Notes under the pieces: model-generated
Told to the model about the DNA's origin: nothing
The model's input: the letters and a program-made list of their open reading frames with translations, nothing else
Database searches by the model: none
Position numbers and translations under genes: made by a program
Assembly (NCBI GenBank): GCA_028583405.1
Contig: CM053248.1
Coordinates: 19,399,139-19,463,138 of the forward strand
DNA length: 64,000 nucleotides
Origin: Pogonophryne albipinna
Lineage: Eukaryota; Chordata; Actinopteri; Perciformes; Artedidraconidae
Reading direction: 5' to 3'
Part shown: positions 40,382 through 54,530 of the stretch, in pieces
How the letters are laid out: each line of letters opens with the position of its first letter
Numbering within the stretch: position 1 is the first letter of the stretch

Positions 40382-42829
40382 TGTTGCTGCCGATGAGTTT
40401 GTGACTTTGATTGGTGTATTAATTAAACGATTAAACTAAGCAGTCTTAAGCTCATTCAAACAAAGTGTGAGAATCTTCCAGTCGGTGTTCACAGTGAATG
40501 TGAACCTAAAATATGCCAGAAAAAGGAACTAGTTTACACGACCATTTGGAGCTTCGACTAATTGGTTTCCAGAAAATGCAACTATACCCAATGTTATCTC
40601 AAATCAGTATACAACAAATACATTTTTTAAATAAATGTTGTCTTAAAAATGATTCACCATATACTGCAAACGTAACCCACTTGTTGCTAATTGGTCTAAA
40701 TCAATCAGACTAAACACCTTTCCAACACGACTGAACCATAAACACTACACACCTTTGATTGGACACAGTGATGCAGTAGTAATGAGTCATTGTACAAAGA
40801 AATCCTTTATTTAAACTCTTTCTGAAGGTCTTCATCTTTATTTAATGCTGAATCCATACACACACATACACACGTACGCAGTGGATTCCATCAAAGTCCA
40901 CCTGTCTGGCCCCAAGCCTCACCCAGCACACCATGCATGCCAGTGTCAGAGCCAGAGATAGTGAAAGAGAGGGATGATGGGACATTGATAGCCATTTGTC
41001 TTCCATCTCCTTAGGGACACAAGACAGAGAGCTGTTGTCCGTCTCCACCACTATCATTTACTTAAACAAAACAAATGCCTCATCGATCCCCCGTCCACCA
41101 CAGCAGCCAGGGAACGCACTCGACACACACACACACACACACTGTACAACTCACAACATTGATCCTCTTCTGCAGCACTTTGTCATCAACTTCCATTGTG
41201 TGCTAAATAATCCCCACTGTCGCCACAGTCCGAGACAATAGATGTTGCTGTTTTAGCATCTTTCTCTGGCCTCTGGTGGCCTTAAGGGGTATAACTGTAC
41301 ACAAAATGTTTGCATTGACCCCTCAGGCCATCACACGTTGGAGTTGTTTGTCTGGACGGGGCGTATGTTGGATTCTGGCATTAACCCAATAACATCATTT
41401 GCCCTTTTGACCATGTTCAAGGACATTTTCAAAAGTTGAGCTCCGGAGTGCGATTTGAAATGCCGACGCACAGAGAGCCCGATACAACTACTAGGATGAC
41501 CCACCCCAGATCACAGCTATCTAGCATGCTCTTCTTGGCGACCACTGTCCTTGCTACGCTAAACAGCTAGTCATAGTGGCTCAGAGAACAGTCCCATCAT
41601 TTCACTTCCCTGCAATAAAGAAGTTTAGCCTGCAGTATACAAGCTGGCCAAGAGTTACTACAGCTGGCCAGCCCAACCCCCACAACTCTTAATTTCAAAT
41701 ACTGATAAAACTTACCCTGTTTCAATTTTGTTCATGACTGAATTAATTGTTTTAACATGTAGAAAGTGGTTAGTTCCCCATTTTAAATATTACAAATGTG
41801 TGAATTGTCTCTTCGCTGAGTGTCAAAGTTCCTTTTTGTAGAGAAACCAACGGTTAGGGTGGGTAATTTGTATTTCTCAAGCCTTCAGGTGTGCCGGACG
41901 TTAATGAACATTTTTGAAGTAGCCCAACACTGGTACTACAACTTCTGTGTCACCATGACCTCATCGGGCCAAAAAATACTTTTTCCCATTGACTTACATT
42001 TGGAAAGAGAGGTCTGTGAACGAGTGGAGATTTTTTCTTTTAGCTAAATCAACTACCTGCCTTGTATGATCTTCAATAGCCCTTATTTATATCTTTAGGG
42101 CCTCAAAGCTGTAAGATGTGCTTAAAGCTGAATCCATTTGACCTCTCCATTCATTTGACTCAACCGAAACCAGCCGTGACATTGTGGGTTGGAGGCGGGG
42201 ATTATAGAAAACGCAAGTGTGGATGCTCTGTGGGCCCACATGCAGGTACATTTCACTCCACGGTACTTTTGCTCTCTAGAGTCAGAACCTTTTGGATTCA
42301 TGCGCCACTGAGCAACTTTCATATTAACGGGGCCCAGCCTTCGACGCTGTATCCAGATGTTTTTATACATCCATGGTATTTCTAAGTTGTGAATGGCGTG
42401 TAGTGCAGTCTCCACCAGGAGACATCCTTTAACTTTAACATACTGTAGTTGTAATGCACAAATATTTCCAGAAAGCTATCATTAAAATGTTTTGGTGTTG
42501 AACATAATCACAGATTTTGCAAAATTGTCCAATGTCAGTATTAGAGCAATAGGGTCGGGAAAATTACAAACCTATTTATTGTGGATTTAAAAACACTTAT
42601 CTTAAGTTTATCTATAGCATTACAGTCATCAGAACATCAAATATGTACCCACACATGAATTAGTCATTTCATCTTTATTTCCACACAGTGATTTTTCTTT
42701 ATTACTAGAAAACAATGCAGATGAACTGTTTTAGTAACACACTAGGGCATAAGAACAACAACTCCTTTTTATGGTCATTAATGGTTTGGTACATAAGAGC
42801 AAGACCCTTCCACAAGAGAAGCTGAAGCT

Positions 42830-42884
<55 letters not shown>

Positions 42885-43884
42885 CTGTCAGACGGTGGCT
42901 GAGGTCCCCCACAGGACGCTCTATTAGTGCTAATACCCGCAGTCCTCTGTGTATTGTTCTGCTCCTGATGATTACACGGGGAACATCCCACGTTACAACA
43001 CACAGCCTATCGTCTCATATCACATAACCCATGTAAGAGATGAGGATGTGAATGGGTGGCTGAGGGGAGAGGGACTACTGGCAAAGTCTTAATACTACTC
43101 AGTGGTGCGGTAAATTAATTTTGGATTGCTTCTCTGGGTTTGAACAAAATTGTTTTGTTGAGGGGAAAAAAAGAGATTAAGGTTTTTAATTATACTGGGT
43201 AATTCATTCCGCAAAATAAATCCCCGCTAAAATGGTCCCTTCAGAGACAGAGGAGATGTGTCAGCCATCTCACGGTGCCGTTATTAAGAGATGCCCCACG
43301 CACACAAACACACACTCATTGCACCGCTGACACTTCCTCTGTACTGCAGTTTACCGCCCGGTTACACTTCCTGTTTATGAGAGACGCACAGAATTTACAA
43401 AGTACAAGTTGGAGTTAATAATGGGTTTAAATGACTGTTAAATCCCTCCTTTCTCCTGTTTCTCCACTTTGACCATTTTAATGTGTGTCCTCAAACAGCT
43501 GGAGCATAATCCAGAAACCCACCTCGTCCATTTTCCAATTTACCAATCCAAGAAGGAAGGGGGGAAATACAATTCTCCTGCAAATTACACCAGCTCTGTT
43601 TGCGGTATAATTCATTCATAATTGGATATACTTGAAAGGCGATAACTGCTGAATGTGTTCTTTAGTGAGCTTTAGGCAATTAGCGGGGGGAATTACTGAC
43701 AATTACTGTTGACTTCTCCTGACATCATACGATTTCCTGTCACTCCAGGTGCAGGTGAACTGGCTCAAACCGGCAGTGTGTGTGTGCTCGCAGCTAAAAG
43801 GCACAATCAATGGGAATTATGTGTGAAAAGGACCAAAGAAAGAGGCTTAATGCTAAAGAGAAGGAACCAGGTCGAGGAACTTAA
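40382..43884. other. Noncoding, with repeat-like and conserved-element-like blocks
   Basis: No gene recognised. A block at about 41870-42400 (containing GGTACTACAACTTCTGTGTC and CCCATTGACTTACATT) resembles a dispersed fish repeat known to me from many teleost sequences; its borders are not clear. About 43090-43740 is repeat-free with several TAATT cores and looks like conserved noncoding sequence. A (CA)n tract lies at 42831-42880. Confidence 0.4.
42831..42880. repeat. (CA)25 microsatellite
   Basis: Perfect CA units. Confidence 0.97.
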
Positions 43885-44259
43885 AGGTGGGGTAGGTAAT
43901 TCACTTCAGAAACACTTTTTGTTATATTCCATGGAATGCTCTTAACATCCCGATAGCAATGAATATATTAAATGCTTTGACAATAAATACATTAAATCTG
44001 TGGAAGCCGTAGTACTGTAAAAAGCACGACCAATCATCTGAGCCAGCCCGGCTAAAGTAACTGGATGGCCTACCTGCCTGTCAGCCTTCCATCTGTGCAC
44101 AAACGTATCTCGTGCCCTCATTGGTCATGTGCGCGTTCGTGTGTGTTGGAGGAGGGGCTCTGTAAGGAAGTCTGAAGGAAGGGGCAGATTTGTTCCGATT
44201 GTGTACTTTCAAATTATAGCGCACTCAAGCTGGTTTCTCCATTCTTACCTACCCTACCT
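43885..44259. mobile_element. TTAA-flanked MITE, 375 bp
   Basis: TTAA lies at 43881-43884 and 44260-44263. The left end starts AGGTGGGGTAGGTAATTC and the reverse-complemented right end AGGTAGGGTAGGTAAGAATG: an inverted repeat of about 16 bp with one mismatch. The short noncoding interior has the AGG...CCT ends seen in the other TTAA elements of this window (Kolobok- or piggyBac-type). Confidence 0.85.
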
Positions 44260-44601
44260 TTAACTCAATTTCCAGATAAATCTATTTTCTACCAGATTTT
44301 GTACAATGTTTGAAATATGGGTTATGTTGTTCATTTAAACAAAGCAAGACAACATTGTAACTTGGTTCTGTTTAGGTAACACAATTACTTTATATTTATA
44401 TTAGGGTTAGGGTTACACCATTGGCTTAAACGAAGTACCTTTGTTGAGTGACTTCATTTACAGACAAAAAAATTAATTATTAGTTTAGTTTCGCAAGAAA
44501 AACAGTCGACTCCCTGTCTTGTGTTTGTTTGACCCATCCATTGCCCACCAATCCCGTAACCTGAGAGAAGATACATTTCCCTAAAAACGTAACTGACCAT
44601 T

Positions 44602-45754
44602 ATGGCCGCACGTTTTGGAAGAGAATATTATCTTGAACGCCTAGTGAGTGAACAGGTAAAGGAGTTGTTATGTATAAATGACATCCTATATAAACATCAG
44701 TCAGGTTTCAGAAAGCAACATAGCACAATGAAAGTGGTGAACGATATTGCTGGTATTTTAGACAATAAGCAGAGTTGTGCAGCTCTGTTTATTGATCTTT
44801 CCAAAGTGTTCGATACCGTCGATCATCGCATCGTGAAGCAGAGGCTAGTCAGTATTGGCATATCCAGCCATGCAGTGGGGTGGTTTGTGATCTACTCTGA
44901 AAGGTCCCAATGTGTTCAGTTTGATGGGCTCACATCTGAGTGGTTAAACATTACAAATGGTGTACCACAAGGTTCTGTTTTAGGTCCACTATTATTCTCC
45001 ATCTACATCAACAGTTTAGGTGAAAATGTGGATGGAGCAACTTTACATTTTTATGCGGACGATACCGTGATGTACTGTGCAGGTCCCTCCATTAAGGAGG
45101 CTGTTGTTAAATTACAGGCTGTTTTTAACATTATTCAGACTCAGCTCTCTGAGCTTAAGCTTCTTTTAAATGTTGATAAAACCAAGGTAATGCTCTTTTC
45201 AAAAGCCAAAAAGACACCGGAGACCGCTTTCGATATTGTTACTGTGCAAGGAAAAATACTTGAAGTGGTTGCCTGTTATAAATACCTAGGTATCTGGCAT
45301 GATGATTGTCTCTCTTTTAAACTTCAGGTCAATAATCTGCTTAGAAAGCTGAGGGTTAGACTAGGTTTCTTTTTCAGAAACAAGTCCTGTTTCTCGCTTG
45401 AGGCCCGGAAAAGTCTCTGTGACCTTTTTACCTGTGCTGGACTATGGTGATTTGATCTATATGAATGCACCTGCCCATTGCCTGGACAAGTTAGATGCCG
45501 CCTATCACAGTGCCCTGAGATTTGTTACTAACTGTAAAGCACTTACTCATCACTGTACCCTGTATGTCAGGGCAGGTCTGACTTCACTAACTGTACAGAG
45601 GCTCAGTCATTGGTACACGTTCATCTACAAAGCCATGTTAGGTAAACTACCATCTTACATCTGCTCTCTGATCACACGGCGAATTAAAAGTAGCTATTGC
45701 CTGAGATCTCATGCTGTGGTTTTGTTAAATGTGCCAAGTGCTAGGACTGTCTAA
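44602..45754 (+). pseudogene. Reverse transcriptase of the LINE at 44.6-46.1 kb, frameshifted
   Basis: Motifs in order: HQSGFRKQHST, ALFIDLSKVFDTVDH, NGVPQGSVLGPLLFSIYIN, the catalytic LHFYADDTVMYC, LLLNVDKTKVMLFS and CYKYLGIW. The frame shifts by one base near 45410-45450. The C-terminal part then reads TFLPVLDYGDLIYMNAPA and LRFVTNCKALTHHCTLYVR, and ends at a TAA (45752) where the family normally continues. The YADD box is intact, but the protein is truncated, shifted and without an endonuclease. Confidence 0.85.
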
Positions 45755-46069
45755 GAGACGAAAGCTTTTAGGTGTGCAGCTCCTCTAACTTGGAACAGTC
45801 TGCAAAAAGAATGGAAACTGAGCAATTTGCCTGTTTTTAAAGCACGGATAGATGCTATGCAATCTGATACTGTTGGTACCTGTAAATGTTGATAGGTATG
45901 TAAATTGTAAATCCCTGTATCTATGCTGTATGATGTCCTTTTTGTTTTCTGTTGTTTTTTGTTTTTATGTCTTCATGTGGAACCTACTGCTGCAGGTCTC
46001 CCTTGAAAAATAGATCGATGATCTCAATGGGATTCACCTGGTTAAATAAAGGTTTGAAATGAAATGAAA
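44612..46069 (+). mobile_element. 5'-truncated LINE (CR1/L2/Jockey group) with reverse transcriptase, GAAAT tail
   Basis: The 3' half of a non-LTR retrotransposon. It starts inside the reverse transcriptase (RFGREYYLERLVSEQVKELL) and ends with GGTTAAATAAAGG and a GAAATGAAATGAAAT tail (46051-46069), as expected for target-primed insertion with 5' truncation. The exact clade is not settled. Coding decay is described in the reverse transcriptase entry. Confidence 0.88.
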
Positions 46070-46583
46070 TGTGAGATGATATGCAATAATAGAGCGAATA
46101 ATATTTTTTGGAAGATTGTCCAAATGATCATTGAAAGATATATTAAAAAAGATCATGGTGCATTGTTTTTCATGAGTTCTGCAGCTCCACAGGACTTAAA
46201 GGTCCCCTATTATACTGTTTTTCATCAATATATTATAGGTCTCAGATATATACAAAATATGTCTCTGAAATGTTTGGCTCGAAATACCAAAAAGATCATT
46301 GCTGCATCCCATGAAAATAAGGAGCCCCTCCCCACGCCCCTATGAGAGATATTTGGTTAAAAAGAACACAATGGTGCTCTAGGAGGAGATGCAGGTGATA
46401 AGGTGTGGGGGGGGGTTACCTTGGTTGGTTATTGGCTAATGGTTACACAAGCCAAAACATCGTTATGACATCATAAAGTGGCCAAAATCTGATCAGCTCA
46501 TTTTCAGACAGGTTTTTATATAAATGGATCAGGACAAAAAGAGAGAGAATCTTTGTTCCTGAAACTTTCACAGTCTCTTTACA

Positions 46584-47597
46584 CAGAGGGGACACATGTT
46601 GATGTAGAAGAGACATGAAGAAGAGGGGACACATGTTGATGTAGAAGAGACATGAAGAAGAGGGGACACATGTTGATGTAGAAGAGACATGAAGAAGATG
46701 GGACACATGTTGATGTAGAAGAGACATGAAGAAGAGGGGACACATGGTGATGTAGAAGAGACATGAAGAAGAGGGGACACATGTTGATGTAAAAGAGACA
46801 TGAAGAAGAGGGGACACATATTGATGAAGAAGAGACATGAAGAAGAGGGGACACGTGTTGATGTAGAAGAGACATGAAGAAGAGGGGACACATGTTGATG
46901 TAGAAGAGACATGAAGAAGAGGGGACACATGGTGATGTAGAAGAGACATGAAGAAGAGGGGACACATGTTGATGTAGAAGAGACATGAAGAAGAGGGGAC
47001 ACATATTGATGAAGAAGAGACATGAAGAAGAGGGGACACGTGTTGATGTAGAAGAGACATGAAGAAGAGGGGACACATGTTGATGTAGAAGAGACATGAA
47101 GAAGAGGGGACACATGGTGATGTAGAAGAGACATGAAGAAGAGGGGACACATGTTGATGTAGAAGAGACATGAAGAAGAGGGGACACATGGTGATGTAGA
47201 AGAGACATGAAGAAGAGGGGACACATGTTGATGTAGAAGAGACATGAAGAAGAGGGGACACATATTGATGAAGAAGAGACATGAAGAAGAGGGGACACGT
47301 GTTGATGTAGAAGAGACATGAAGAAGAGGGGACACGTGTTGATGTAGAAGAGACATGAAGAAGAGGGGACACATATTGATGAAGAAGAGACATGAAGAAG
47401 AGGGGACACGTGTTGATGTAGAAGAGACATGAAGAAGAGGGGACACGTGTTGATGTAGAAGAGACATGGAGAAGAGGGGACACATGTTGATGTAGAAGAG
47501 ACATGAAGAAGAGGGGACACATGTTGATGTAGAGGAGACATGAAGAAGAGGGGACACATATTGATGAAGAAGAGACATGAAGAAGAGGGGACACATC
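46584..47597. repeat. 37-bp minisatellite with higher-order structure, about 27 copies
   Basis: The unit is AAGAGGGGACACATGTTGAT plus GTAGAAGAGACATGAAG. Four variants recur at the middle: ATGTTGATGTAG (A), ATGGTGATGTAG (B), ATATTGATGAAG (C) and GTGTTGATGTAG (D). From about 46742 the order is BACDA-BACDA-BA-BACD-D, a 185-bp higher-order repeat. All three minus-strand frames stay open for about 350 codons because 37 is not a multiple of three and no frame meets a stop; this is not a protein. The array resumes at 48461-48558 after the LINE insertion. Confidence 0.93.
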
Positions 47598-48460
47598 TTT
47601 CCCCGCTCAGAGACCCAGGTCGTCGCACGCATCTCTGCTTGTCTAGCTGACATCTCTCAGTGGATGTCTGATCATCACCTCAAGCTCAACCTTGACAAGA
47701 CTGAACTGCTTTTCCTTCCGGGAAAAGATTGTCCCACTCTTGACCTAACAATCAACATCAGCACCTCTGTTGTTTCCCCGACTCAGACTGCAAGGAATCT
47801 GGGTGTGACCCTAGATAACAACCTGTCCTTCACTGCAAACATCGCTGCTACAACCCGCTGCTGCAGATACACGCTTTACAACATCAGGATGATGCGTCCC
47901 CAGCTGACCCAGAAAGTGACGCAGCTGCTGGTCCAGGCTCTCGTCATCTCACGCCTAGACTACTGCAACTCCCTCCTGGCTGGTCTACCTGCATGTGCCA
48001 TCTGACCTCTGCAGCTCATCCAGAATGCAGCGGCTCGCCTGGTCTTCAACCTTCCTAAATTCTTCCACACCACGCCGCTCCTCCGCTCCCTTCACTGGCT
48101 TCCAGTAACTGCTAGAATCCACTTCAAGACAATGGTACTTGCGTACCATGCTGCGAATGGATCTAACCCTTCCTACATCCAGGACATGGTTAAACTGTAC
48201 ACCCCAGCACGTGCACTCCGCTCTGCATCAACCAAACGGCTCGCTGCACCCTCGCTGCGAAGTGGACCCAAGTTCCCATCAGCAAAAACACGTGGGTTTG
48301 CTATCCTGGCTCCAAAATGGTGGAATGAGCTCCCCATTGACGTCAGGACAGCAGATAGCTTACACACCTTCCGGCGCAGACTGAAAACTCATCTCTTTCG
48401 ACTCCACTTCGAGCGATAGAACTATTAACAAAGCACTTATATACTAATAAAGGGCTGGCT
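47598..48460 (+). mobile_element. L2-like LINE 3' fragment inserted in the minisatellite
   Basis: It encodes the region after the catalytic box of an L2-type reverse transcriptase: HHLKLNLDKTELLFLPGKDC, SPTQTARNLGVTLDNNLSF, LVISRLDYCNSLLAGLPAC, then a TGA stop at 48003 in place of Arg (CpG decay), and further WWNELPIDVRTADSLHTFRR. It ends near ATACTAATAAAGGGCTGG without the usual tail. The junctions fall inside a 37-bp unit on both sides. It is a close inverted match of the fragment at 48960-49957. Confidence 0.85.
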
Positions 48461-48586
48461 TGATATAGAAGAGACATGAAGAAGAGGGGACACATGTTGA
48501 TGTAGAAGAGACATGAAGAAGAGGGGACACATGTTGATGTAGAAGAGACATGAAGAAGTGGATTTTGCATCATAGGTGACCTTTAA

Positions 48587-48959
48587 TATATAATAACATT
48601 TTCAAATAAAATTGTGCTTGCTGCGAATTTGGGTATTACACTAGTCCATATTTCATTTCAGACAAAATGTTGATGAAGTTGGGCAGCCCCGCTGACTATT
48701 CTCTTTTGTTGAATAGGAACAAAATGTGTGAGTCAACCAGGATGGTAAGAGAGTTGTTGGAAACATTCTTTGTATTTATTTTTTCAAGTAACTTTTATCA
48801 ATTACTCATTGCTTATAACTCATGTTGGATATGTTTTCATAATTATTAGTCACATCTTTACCAATGTCTTATTCAGGCCAGTTGCGTAAAAGCTGGTATC
48901 CAACTCCTCAATAGCCTCCACACCGACACATCTTTATACTTAACGTCTTTAACATTTTC
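48587..48959. other. Short intergenic spacer
   Basis: AT-rich single-copy sequence between two repeats. I see nothing in it. Confidence 0.6.
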
Positions 48960-49957
48960 ACAACATTACATTAAATTACATTACATTGCATTTAGCTGAC
49001 GCTTTTATCCAAAGCAATTTACAATAAGTGCGTTCGAGCAGGAAGATACAAACTTGAAGAAAACAGAATCATATAAGTACATCAGGTTTCATAGAGCTAA
49101 AACATTTCAAGTGCTACTCAACTGGCTTTAGGTAAGCCAGTCCTTTATTAGTATATAAGTGCTTTGTTAATAGTTCTATTGCTCGAAGTGGAGTCGAAAG
49201 AGATGAGTTTTCAGTGTGCGGCGGAAGGTGTGTAAGCTATCTGCTGTCCTGATGTCAATGGGGAGCTCATTCCACCATTTTGGAGCCAGGATAGCAAACC
49301 CACGTGTTTTTGCTGATGGGAACTTGGGTCCCCTTCGCAGCGAGGGTGCAGCGAGCCGTTTGGTTGATGCAGAGCGGAGTGCACGTGCTGGGGTGTACGG
49401 TTTAACCATGTCCTGGATGTAGGAAGGGCCAGATCCATTCGCAGCATGGTACGCAAGTACCATTGTCTTGAAGTGGATTCTAGCAGTTACCGGAAGCCAG
49501 TGAAGGGAGCGGAGGAGCGGCGTGGTGTGGGAGAATTTAGGAAGGTTGAAGACCAGGCGAGCAGCTGCATTCTGGATGAGCTGCAGAGGTCGGATGGCAC
49601 ATGCAGGTAGACCAGCCAGGAGGGAGTTGCAGTAGTCTAGGCGTGAGATGACGAGAGCCTGGACCAGAACCTGCGTCGCTTTCTGGGTCAGCTGGGGACG
49701 TATCCTCCTGATGTTGTAAAGCGTGTATCTGCAGCAGCGGGTTGTAGCAGCGATGTTTGCAGTGAAGGACAGTTTGTTATCTAGGGTCACACCCAGATTC
49801 CTTGCAGTCTGAGTCGGGGAAACAACAGAGGTGCTGATGTTGATTGTTAGGTCAAGAGTGGGACAATCTTTTCCCGGAAGGAAAAGCAGTTCAGTCGTGT
49901 CAAGGTTGAGCTTGAGGTGGTGAGCAGACATCCACTGAGAGAAGTCTGCTAGACAAA
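48960..49957 (-). mobile_element. L2-like LINE 3' fragment with tail, inverted relative to 47.6 kb
   Basis: On the minus strand an uninterrupted frame (49931-49176) covers LKLNLDTTELLFLPGKDC to FRRTLKTHLFRLHFEQ. The typical L2-type 3' end follows, containing TTGCTTTGGATAAAAGCG and CAGCTAAATGCAATGTAATG at about 48985-49020. 5' truncated near 49957. Unlike the + strand copy it keeps Arg at the position of the stop, and it retains the full 3' tail. Confidence 0.88.
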
Positions 49958-50753
<796 letters not shown>

Positions 50754-50867
50754 GTGTTGACATACTGTACACTCTCCTGCTGTGTGGCCAGTGGCCTTGC
50801 TCACTACGTTGGCTGTGAGGAATAGCTCTATTTACTACTGGTCATCTATCTCAGTCACATCCATTCA

Positions 50868-50924
50868 CCGCACACACACATACACACACACTCACACACA
50901 CACACTCACACACACACTCACACA

Positions 50925-50971
<47 letters not shown>

Positions 50972-50992
50972 ACACACTCACACACACACACC
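50868..50992. repeat. (CA)n with regular CTCA interruptions
   Basis: CA repeat broken by CT at several places and by one CATA. Confidence 0.93.
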
Positions 50993-52115
<1,123 letters not shown>

Positions 52116-52119
52116 TTAA

Positions 52120-52577
52120 AGGAGACCTATCATGCTATATAAGGTATATTTATACGTTTTCTTTTTCAAAATACCAAACAGATCATGCATTTTAGCCATG
52201 CCTCATTTCGCTCTATTTTCCTCTCCTCCACCCTGTCTTTGCATGCGCTGCAGCTGACCACGCCCCCTTGCAAAGGAGGGGGCCGAGTTACGAGCGTCAT
52301 GTTACCATGCTGTTACCATGCCACGGCAACCTCTCGTTCCCCTGTTTGGTGGAGAGTTGGCCATATAGGCGGAGCTCCTCGTCACTGATGTCAGACTATT
52401 ATCAAATCTGGATCAGTCTGTATCAGATCCGTTAAAGCCCCGTTTTTAGAGATTTGGATACGGAGGAAAAGAGAGAGGGTTGTGTTTTCTGACACTTGGT
52501 GAGTTCCCTGACACACCGGGGACACATATTCATGCATAAAAGACGTACAAAAGTGCATTTTGCATGATAGGTCCCCT
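52120..52577. mobile_element. Complete TTAA-flanked MITE, 458 bp
   Basis: TTAA lies at 52116-52119 and 52578-52581. The left end is AGGAGACCTATCATGC and the reverse-complemented right end AGGGGACCTATCATGC: 16 bp with one mismatch. This is the uninterrupted sister of the copy at 35743-37121 and shows the empty site of the hAT insertion there (AAAAGAGAGAGGGTTGTG). No coding capacity. Confidence 0.9.
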
Positions 52578-52581
52578 TTAA

Positions 52582-52928
52582 AGGTTAGCGTTACCTCAAC
52601 AGCCTAAATTCAACAACTAAAAGAAAATGTCAGGAATTACCAAATGGGTTAGTTTAAATGCATGAAAGAAAAACTCAATATTTACAATATGTGGTGCCTC
52701 CTGCCTGCAGTGAGGATGATAATGTAAGTGTTTGTGGCTCTGCCAATTGTTTTGTGCGTTTTAGTGACTCCTGCTGGTCACTTCCCATATTGCAGTGTTG
52801 AGCATTTAGCTCTTAAGTACTTCTCAATGCAGTGCGCAATGCCTCAATGTGGCCGGAGCTCAACGTGGGCGGAGCTCAACCTTTGAGGCACGTGACGTCC
52901 CGACTCCCGCGTTGGGTTAGGTTTAGGG
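52582..52928. other. Intergenic sequence with a short GC-rich direct repeat
   Basis: No gene is recognised. CGGAGCTCAACGTGGG and CGGAGCTCAACCTTTG sit next to each other at about 52855-52885. It ends with the GTTTAGGG target site of the following element. Confidence 0.5.
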
Positions 52929-54176
52929 CAGGGGTATTCAACTAAAATTCAACGAGGTCCAGTTAGAGAAAATCTCCCCTTGCAAAGGTCCGGAACTTCA
53001 AAATGTCTAAGTTGCTTTATTAATTAGTGTGATATATATTGAAGTAGCCTGCATCTGTATCAACGTCTGCATGTAATCAACAACTGACTGCCAATCAAAT
53101 AAAGAAAGTACAATTCAAAAACAACAATATTTATTGTCAATTAACATTGAACTATACAGATATACAGTAAAATACTGAGGATATGTGTAATGTTCCTCTC
53201 GGGCTGCATTTAAAAATAAAATAAATAAAATAGCTTTTGAAAAAATGTGCATCTTAAAAGTGCTTAATTTTAGATAAATAAAATAAAGTGTAGCAGCAGC
53301 TTGAGTTTCCCTTTTTCATTGTTAACCGTTTCACATCATGACTTAACAGTTTCAGACGATTATAGAACAATATCAGTCTTTACATCATAACAATTGAACA
53401 GTTTAAAAGTTTCTCTTTCTTTCCCTCTTATATTGCAGGCCCTCACTCACTTTTTTCTGTTCAGTGTGAGAATTGAGCTCGAGCTTGTCCTGCCAGGAGT
53501 TTAAATCTGGGCTGAAATGGTGTCAGGGCCATTCTCATACACACATGCAGGAGCTCAGTGGTTAGCCTCGGTTAGCCTGCCCTGGAACGATATTTAGTTG
53601 TAATGTTGATCCTGGTGGACTGATCATATTGGGCTCTGAGACTGCTTATTTTTTGTGACCTCAGTTCTGAGTTGAGAGGGAATGTTTGGTCAAACACTTT
53701 GTGTTTTGTCTCATAGTGGCGTTTTGGCACTTTTAATGAGCGCCACGGTCTCTGAACAAATGAGACACACTGGTTCTGTGCTCCCAGTGGGCAGGATGAA
53801 CATGAATGAGTCCACTCAGGGTTAAAGCTCTGTTCTCACTGTCCACTTTCCTCTTCTTGGAGACCGCCATGTGTAATTATTTGTCTCTCCCTGTCTGCCG
53901 CTAACACGCCTGTTCACTCTCCTCTCCGCTTCTCTCCCTGTATCGCTAACTCTTCTCTTCACTCACTTTCCTCTCCGCTTCTCTCTGCCGCGCTCTCGTC
54001 TCTTCTTCTGTGTTTCTCTCCATGTATCGCTCACTCGTCTCTTTCTCCCCTGTCGGCGGCGGTTAAAATAGAATCGCCCCGTCAAAATTGAAATCCCCTA
54101 TTAATGTATTGATTATAGGACCGGGTCGGCGTCTGGGTCCGGATCCGGACCGCGGTCCGCCTGTTGCCGACCCCTG
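52929..54176. mobile_element. hAT-type nonautonomous element with perfect 8-bp TSD
   Basis: GTTTAGGG occurs at 52921-52928 and 54177-54184. The element begins CAGGGGTATTCAAC and ends GTTGCCGACCCCTG, so the terminal CAGGGGT is inverted. The 8-bp TSD and CAGGGGT ends are standard for hAT (Charlie-like). Interior of 1,248 bp without a transposase frame. Near the right end GGTCCGGATCCGGACCGCGG forms short palindromes typical of subterminal hAT binding regions. Confidence 0.88.
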
Positions 54177-54530
54177 GTTTAGGGTTTTGGGGAACGTGCA
54201 GCGCTCCATAGGAGCACAGCGTGGTGCACGGGCTCTCGGGTAAATATTTTTTGTTTTAAAACCTATTTGAAAACTCCTGTAATAAAACCAATAAAAGTTT
54301 ATAAAAGCCCTGTTTGGTCTGTGTTAAAAATAAAGAAAATGCAATATAAGGGATAGAAGAGAGCAGCGACTGAAGCACAGAGTGTATGCAGCGGGGTTAA
54401 AACCTGTACTCCTGCCCCCCTCCCCTCGACCCAAATGTTAAAATATGTAAAATATAAAAAATAAGTGAAATGTAAAATGTAAAATGTAAAATATAAAATA
54501 CACACAGGTTTGTAGGCACACGGGGAGGGA

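Larger units (their letters stand above)
46200..48582. mobile_element. TTAA-flanked element with internal 37-bp minisatellite and LINE insertion
   Basis: TTAA lies at 46196-46199 and 48583-48586. The left end starts AGGTCCCCTATTATACTG and the reverse-complemented right end AGGTCACCTATGATGCAAAA, an imperfect inverted repeat of about 16 bp. The left 380 bp is unique; then come a minisatellite (46584-47597), an L2-like LINE piece (47598-48460), about 2.4 more minisatellite units and the right end. No transposase. Confidence 0.8.

Noticed and set aside
44402..44414. Telomere-like TTAGGG units
   Set aside because: Only two degenerate units; chance or trivial.
46443..47653. Three overlapping minus-strand frames of 349-383 codons
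   Set aside because: Product of a 37-bp minisatellite with no stop in any frame; not a protein family.
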